Assembly: GCF_001757355.1 (NCBI RefSeq)
Contig: NZ_MINO01000001.1
Coordinates: forward strand, 186,001-250,000
Reading direction: 5' to 3'
Source: Sphingobium phenoxybenzoativorans
GTDB taxonomy: Bacteria > Pseudomonadota > Alphaproteobacteria > Sphingomonadales > Sphingomonadaceae
DNA length: 64,000 nt
The translations under genes and the position numbers were made by a program. The notes under the pieces are model-generated. The model saw only the letters and a program-made list of their open reading frames with translations, had not been told where the DNA came from and did no database searches. Below, one piece after another: positions 60,130-64,000 of the stretch (position 1 is the first letter of the stretch; each line of letters begins with the position of its first letter).

Positions 60130-63100
60130 TTATTGCCCGGCGACTTTTGCCAGCCCCTTTGACAGTTGAAGCGCGCCATTGAGGCGCGACGCGGAATCGC
60201 CCCAGCCACGTGTGATGACCAGCTTGCTGTCAGGACGCAGTTTTGCCGTGCCTTCGAGTTTCTGGACATAGGCGATGAGTCCGGGTGGATTGGGGAAGCT
60301 GTCGTTCTGGAAGGTAACGAGCGCGCCTTTCGGGCCGACATCGATCTTGGCGACCGATGCTGTCAGGCAGTTCTGCTTGATCTCGATAAGCTTCAGCAAA
60401 TTCTGGGTCGGCGCAGGAAGTTTACCGAACCGGTCGATCAACTCTGCGGCAAAAGCCTCGATCCCCTGCCGATCCTCCAATTCGTTGATGCGGCGATAAA
60501 GGCCCATGCGCAGGTCGAGGTCGGGGACATAATCGTCCGGAATCATGATTGGCGCATCGACAGTGATCTGCGGCGAGAAGCTTTCCTTCGTCCGGTCACG
60601 CAGAATGCCGCCCGCCTTGGCGTCCATGATCGCCTCCTCCAGCATTGACTGGTAGAGTTCGAAGCCGACTTCGCGGATATGGCCCGACTGCTCGTCCCCG
60701 ACCAGATTGCCCGCCCCGCGAATATCGAGATCGTGGCTGGCGAGTTGGAACCCGGCGCCCAGCGTGTCGAGGTCTGAGAGCACCTTTAGCCGCTTTTCCG
60801 CCGTTTCTGTGATGATGCGGTCTGCCGGTGTGGTCATGTACGCATAGGCGCGCGTTTTCGACCGGCCGACCCGGCCGCGAAGCTGATAAAGCTGAGCAAG
60901 CCCGAAACGGTCGGCGCGGTGGATGATGAGCGTGTTGGCGCTTGGGATATCAAGCCCACTTTCAACAATAGTGGTCGAGAGGAGCACATCATAGCGCTTG
61001 TCGTAGAAGGCTGACATGCGTTCCTCGACTTCGCCGGCAGACATTTGTCCATGGGCGACGATGGGCCGCACTTCAGGCACCTCGTTACGCAAAAATTCTT
61101 CGATGTCGGGCAGGTCGGCGATGCGGGGGACAACGAAGAAGCTCTGGCCGCCGCGATAATGTTCCCGCAGCAGCGCTTCGCGGATAACAACGCCGTCCCA
61201 CGGCATGACATAGGTACGGACGGCGAGGCGGTCGACCGGCGGGGTCTGAATGACGGAAAGTTCGCGCAGGCCCGACATCGCCATTTGCAGGGTCCGGGGG
61301 ATGGGCGTGGCGGTGAGCGTCAGCACATGGACATCGGTCTTCAGGCTCTTGAGCCGTTCCTTGTGGGTAACGCCGAAGCGTTGCTCCTCGTCGACGATGA
61401 CGAGACCCAGGCGTTTGAACTCCAGTCCCTTGGTCAGCAAGGCGTGGGTGCCTACAACGATATCAAGCGTGCCGTCCGCCAATCCCTCTTTGACTGCTTT
61501 CGCCTCGGCAGCCGGGACAAGACGGGAAAGCCGTCCAACCTTGAGCGGGAAGCCCTTGAAGCGTTCCTCGAAATTGTTGAAGTGCTGGCGGGCGAGAAGG
61601 GTGGTCGGACCGATGAGCGCGACTTGCATCCCGGCCATCGCCGCAACGAAGGCTGCGCGAAGGGCCACCTCTGTCTTGCCGAATCCGACATCGCCGCAGA
61701 CCAGGCGGTCCATCGGCTTGCCCTCGCCAAGGTCACTTAAGACATCCGCGATGGCGCGGTCCTGATCGTCGGTTTCCTGATAGGGGAAACGATCGATAAA
61801 AGCTGGATATCCAGAGGCGTCGGGTTCGGCGACCGGTGCGGGGCGAAGCGCTCTGGCTGCGGCCGTCTTGAGCAACTCTCCCGCGATCTCCCGGATGCGC
61901 TCGCGCATCTTCGCCTTGCGGCGCTGCCACGCCTCTCCGCCCAGCTTGTCCAGGGCGACGCCGTCCGTTTCCGAGCCGTAACGGGACAGAACATCAAGAT
62001 TTTCAACGGGAACATAGAGCTTGTCGCCGCCCGCATAGCCAAGCGCCACGCAGTCGTGCGGCGCATTGCCGACCGGGATCGACATGATGCCGTCATAGCG
62101 GCCGATACCGTGGTCCGCATGAACGACAAGATCGCCAGGAGTGAGGGTCGCCAATTCCTGCAGGAATGCGTCAGCGCTTTTCTTGCGCTTGGCGCGGCGC
62201 ACGAGCCGGTCGCCCAACATATCCTGTTCGGTGAGCAGCGCGACATCAGGTGCCGTGAAACCGTGATCGAGCGGCAGGACGACCAGGGCGACATTCCCGG
62301 AGGCGGCGGCCCCTAGCGCCTGCTGCCAACCGTTGGCCTCCACCATCTTCTTCACGCCATGATCAGCAAGAAGACCTGTCAGGCGGTCTCGCGCACCCCC
62401 CGAATAGCTGGCTATGACAATTTTTTTGGTGCCAAGACGCAGGGAAGCGAGATGCTTCGCCACAGCCTCATAGATATTGACGTTCTGCGCGCGTTCCGGC
62501 GCAAAATCCCTTGCGCTGTCGACGCTGAAGTCGAGCACCCTGTCGCTTTCCGGCTCGTGGAATGGCGAAGTGATATGGATGGCGTGGGTGCGGACAGCAT
62601 CCTCCCACTCGCCGCTGCCAAGGTAAAGCAGGGCGGGGTCGATCGGACGATATGCTCCGGGGTTGGCGGAACGGGCCTCCAGCCGGTTGGCGTGATAATC
62701 CCTGATCGCCTCGAAACGGGCTTCCGCTGCGCCTGTTACGCCATGATCGCGCACATAGACGGTATGCTCGCCCAGATGTTCGAACATCGGCACCAGCCGC
62801 TCCTCGAACAAGGGCAACCAATGCTCCATGCCCGCCAGCCGCCGGCCCTCGCTCACTGCCTGATAAAGGGGATCTCCGGTGGCGGTTGCGCCAAAAGTCT
62901 CGCGATAGCGGCTGCGAAACCGCTTGATGCTTTCCTCATCGAGCAGGGCCTCCGAAGCCGGAAGCAGGACAAAGCCTTCGACATTTTCGGTTGTGCGCTG
63001 GGTCGACGGATCAAAGCGGCGAACGGTTTCAATTTCATCCCCGAAAAAGTCGAGCCGCAATGGCTGCGGCTCACCGCCGGGGTACAGATCAACAATACCG

Positions 63101-63597
63101 CCGCGAATGGCATATTCGCCCGCATCATGGACCGTATCCGTGCGGACATAGCCGTTCGCCTGCAGCAGTTGCGCCAGCTTGTCGATTGCGATCCGTTCAC
63201 CCGGCGCGAGCCGTGCCACCAACTGCCGGATACGGAAGGGGGTGAGGGTGCGCTGGGTGAGCGCGTTGATCGTCGTAAGAACGAGTTGCGGTCCGCGCTG
63301 TGCGGTCTGCAGCGCATGAAGCCCCGCCAGCCTCTCCGACGCCGCGCGCAGAGAGGGCGAGGCGCGATCGTAGGGAAGACAGTCCCAGGCAGGAATGCGG
63401 ATGACGTCCAGTTCCGGCGCGAACCAATGAACCGTGTCGGCAATGGCCTGCATCAATTGTTCGTCTGGCGCGACGAATACGGTACGGCCTGGAGCGGCGC
63501 GGGCAATGTCCGCCAGCATCCATGGCTGAAACCCCGCCGGGACGCCGGACAAGGTAAGCGGTGTCTTGGCCTTGATGATTTTCTGCAGGTCGGTCAC
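60130..63597 (-). CDS. mfd: Transcription-repair coupling factor Mfd
   Basis: The 1155-residue translocase has the complete Mfd layout: a UvrB-like N-terminal half, a CarD-like RNA-polymerase interaction domain (GDLVVHADHGIGRYDGI), and a RecG-type helicase core with GDVGFGKTEVALRA (about 636), DEEQRFGV and LTATPIPRTLQMAMSG. A TRCF C-terminal domain closes it. It frees stalled RNA polymerase and recruits UvrA. It lies next to sdhE and recG, a common alphaproteobacterial order. Confidence 0.98.
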   Translation of the reverse strand: MTDLQKIIKAKTPLTLSGVPAGFQPWMLADIARAAPGRTVFVAPDEQLMQAIADTVHWFAPELDVIRIPAWDCLPYDRASPSLRAASERLAGLHALQTAQRGPQLVLTTINALTQRTLTPFRIRQLVARLAPGERIAIDKLAQLLQANGYVRTDTVHDAGEYAIRGGIVDLYPGGEPQPLRLDFFGDEIETVRRFDPSTQRTTENVEGFVLLPASEALLDEESIKRFRSRYRETFGATATGDPLYQAVSEGRRLAGMEHWLPLFEERLVPMFEHLGEHTVYVRDHGVTGAAEARFEAIRDYHANRLEARSANPGAYRPIDPALLYLGSGEWEDAVRTHAIHITSPFHEPESDRVLDFSVDSARDFAPERAQNVNIYEAVAKHLASLRLGTKKIVIASYSGGARDRLTGLLADHGVKKMVEANGWQQALGAAASGNVALVVLPLDHGFTAPDVALLTEQDMLGDRLVRRAKRKKSADAFLQELATLTPGDLVVHADHGIGRYDGIMSIPVGNAPHDCVALGYAGGDKLYVPVENLDVLSRYGSETDGVALDKLGGEAWQRRKAKMRERIREIAGELLKTAAARALRPAPVAEPDASGYPAFIDRFPYQETDDQDRAIADVLSDLGEGKPMDRLVCGDVGFGKTEVALRAAFVAAMAGMQVALIGPTTLLARQHFNNFEERFKGFPLKVGRLSRLVPAAEAKAVKEGLADGTLDIVVGTHALLTKGLEFKRLGLVIVDEEQRFGVTHKERLKSLKTDVHVLTLTATPIPRTLQMAMSGLRELSVIQTPPVDRLAVRTYVMPWDGVVIREALLREHYRGGQSFFVVPRIADLPDIEEFLRNEVPEVRPIVAHGQMSAGEVEERMSAFYDKRYDVLLSTTIVESGLDIPSANTLIIHRADRFGLAQLYQLRGRVGRSKTRAYAYMTTPADRIITETAEKRLKVLSDLDTLGAGFQLASHDLDIRGAGNLVGDEQSGHIREVGFELYQSMLEEAIMDAKAGGILRDRTKESFSPQITVDAPIMIPDDYVPDLDLRMGLYRRINELEDRQGIEAFAAELIDRFGKLPAPTQNLLKLIEIKQNCLTASVAKIDVGPKGALVTFQNDSFPNPPGLIAYVQKLEGTAKLRPDSKLVITRGWGDSASRLNGALQLSKGLAKVAGQ

Positions 63598-63613
63598 GGG
63601 CGTTTGCGCAAGC

Positions 63614-63886
63614 TCACGGTTCTATCTGGATGAAGTCAAGTTTTCGAAAGGCATCCATCATCGGCCCTTCAAACTGCGCCGGCACCGGTTGGGTGCCAAG
63701 GCCCCAGGCCATGATGTCGACATCCTGCTCCTCCAGAAACAGCTCGAACCAGGCGATTTCCGCTTCGTCCCAGCCTGTGCCGTAACGATTGAAAAAGCCG
63801 CCCACCATCAGGTCGGCTTCCTTCGTGCCGCGATGCCAGGCGCGAAAGCGCAGTCGGCGGAGGCGCGGATTGTCTTCCATGAACAT
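63614..63886 (-). CDS. sdhE: SdhE flavinylation / succinate dehydrogenase assembly factor
   Basis: The 90-residue protein is in the SdhE/Sdh5 (DUF339) family, with RRLRFRAWHRGTKEADLMVG holding the RGTKE motif needed to promote FAD attachment to SdhA. ATG 63886 or ATG 63880 is the start. It lies 17 bp upstream of mfd in the same direction and is probably co-transcribed with it. The divergent recG begins 84 bp away. Confidence 0.95.
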   Translation of the reverse strand: MFMEDNPRLRRLRFRAWHRGTKEADLMVGGFFNRYGTGWDEAEIAWFELFLEEQDVDIMAWGLGTQPVPAQFEGPMMDAFRKLDFIQIEP

Positions 63887-63970
63887 CCTTGCTGGCCCAG
63901 AGCGGGCACGAGAAATTGGCCCGCGGCCATTTGCATGGACCCCGCGGGCTGCGATAGTGGCGAGATAGCC

Positions 63971-64000
63971 ATGCGACCCGACATACTCAATCCGCTGTTT
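63971..64000 (+). CDS. recG: ATP-dependent DNA helicase RecG (first 10 codons)
   Basis: The last 30 bases encode MRPDILNPLF, which matches how alphaproteobacterial RecG proteins begin (MRPxxLNPLF). The position opposite sdhE-mfd also fits. The rest is outside the window, so the call rests on ten residues and gene order. Confidence 0.7.
   Translation, partial: MRPDILNPLF

Overview
The window reads as a chromosomal segment of a high-GC alphaproteobacterium, most likely a sphingomonad (Sphingobium/Sphingomonas/Novosphingobium type). This is inferred from three large TonB-dependent receptors, a full gspC-to-gspO type II secretion operon, the mfd-sdhE-recG neighbourhood, a RegB/RegA pair and the bipartite palindromic intergenic repeats of the 'CCCGCGAAGGCGGG' kind. 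No rRNA, phage, integrase, transposase or CRISPR array was found. One tRNA-Asn(GTT) lies on the minus strand.

Layout. 1-5.1 kb: the 3' part of a beta-helix-like lipoprotein gene, a TonB receptor and a 2OG-Fe(II) prolyl-4-hydroxylase-like enzyme. 5.2-17.6 kb: a complete type II secretion operon, gspCDEFGHIJKLMNO, mostly joined by 4-8 bp overlaps. It is interrupted by palindromic repeats, two of which lie inside the N-terminal leader regions of pseudopilin genes. 17.7-21.1 kb: one 1122-residue protein that joins a GH18-like domain, a NodB polysaccharide deacetylase and a membrane GT2 glycosyltransferase. 21.1-21.6 kb: a bipartite REP element followed by a 16-unit degenerate 11-bp tandem array. 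21.6-30 kb: an MFS transporter, divergent from cyoABCD (bo3-type quinol oxidase), SURF1 and a RegB/RegA redox two-component pair.

30.5-38.3 kb: a sulfate-ester scavenging operon made of a small leader ORF, a TonB receptor, a GPH-family importer, a TauD/AtsK-type dioxygenase, an exported FGly-type arylsulfatase and an apparently exported formylglycine-generating enzyme. 38.3-42.4 kb: two minus-strand PQQ-dependent dehydrogenases with C-terminal c-type haem domains. 43-51 kb: a catabolic cluster made of a TonB receptor, an SDR, a 3-ketosteroid-dehydrogenase-like flavoprotein, an OYE-type enoate reductase and, convergently, two paralogous SnoaL/NTF2-like proteins. This set resembles steroid or bile-acid side chemistry. 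51.6-64 kb: mostly housekeeping genes. These are an OmpA-like protein, tRNA-Asn, nadK, moaA, a c-di-GMP EAL protein with a degenerate GGDEF domain, fdhD with a YdeP-type molybdo-oxidoreductase, mfd, sdhE and the first codons of recG.

How they fit together. The T2SS can export hydrolases. The TonB-importer-hydrolase clusters scavenge sulfur and carbon from sulfate esters and polycyclic or alcohol substrates. The PQQ dehydrogenases and the quinol oxidase feed and drain the respiratory chain, with RegBA as the likely redox sensor. The most unusual signals are the 11-bp array with a 33-bp higher-order period that keeps one frame open, the repeat insertions into pseudopilin leaders, the three-domain polysaccharide enzyme, the exported FGE, and the steroid-like cluster of unknown substrate.
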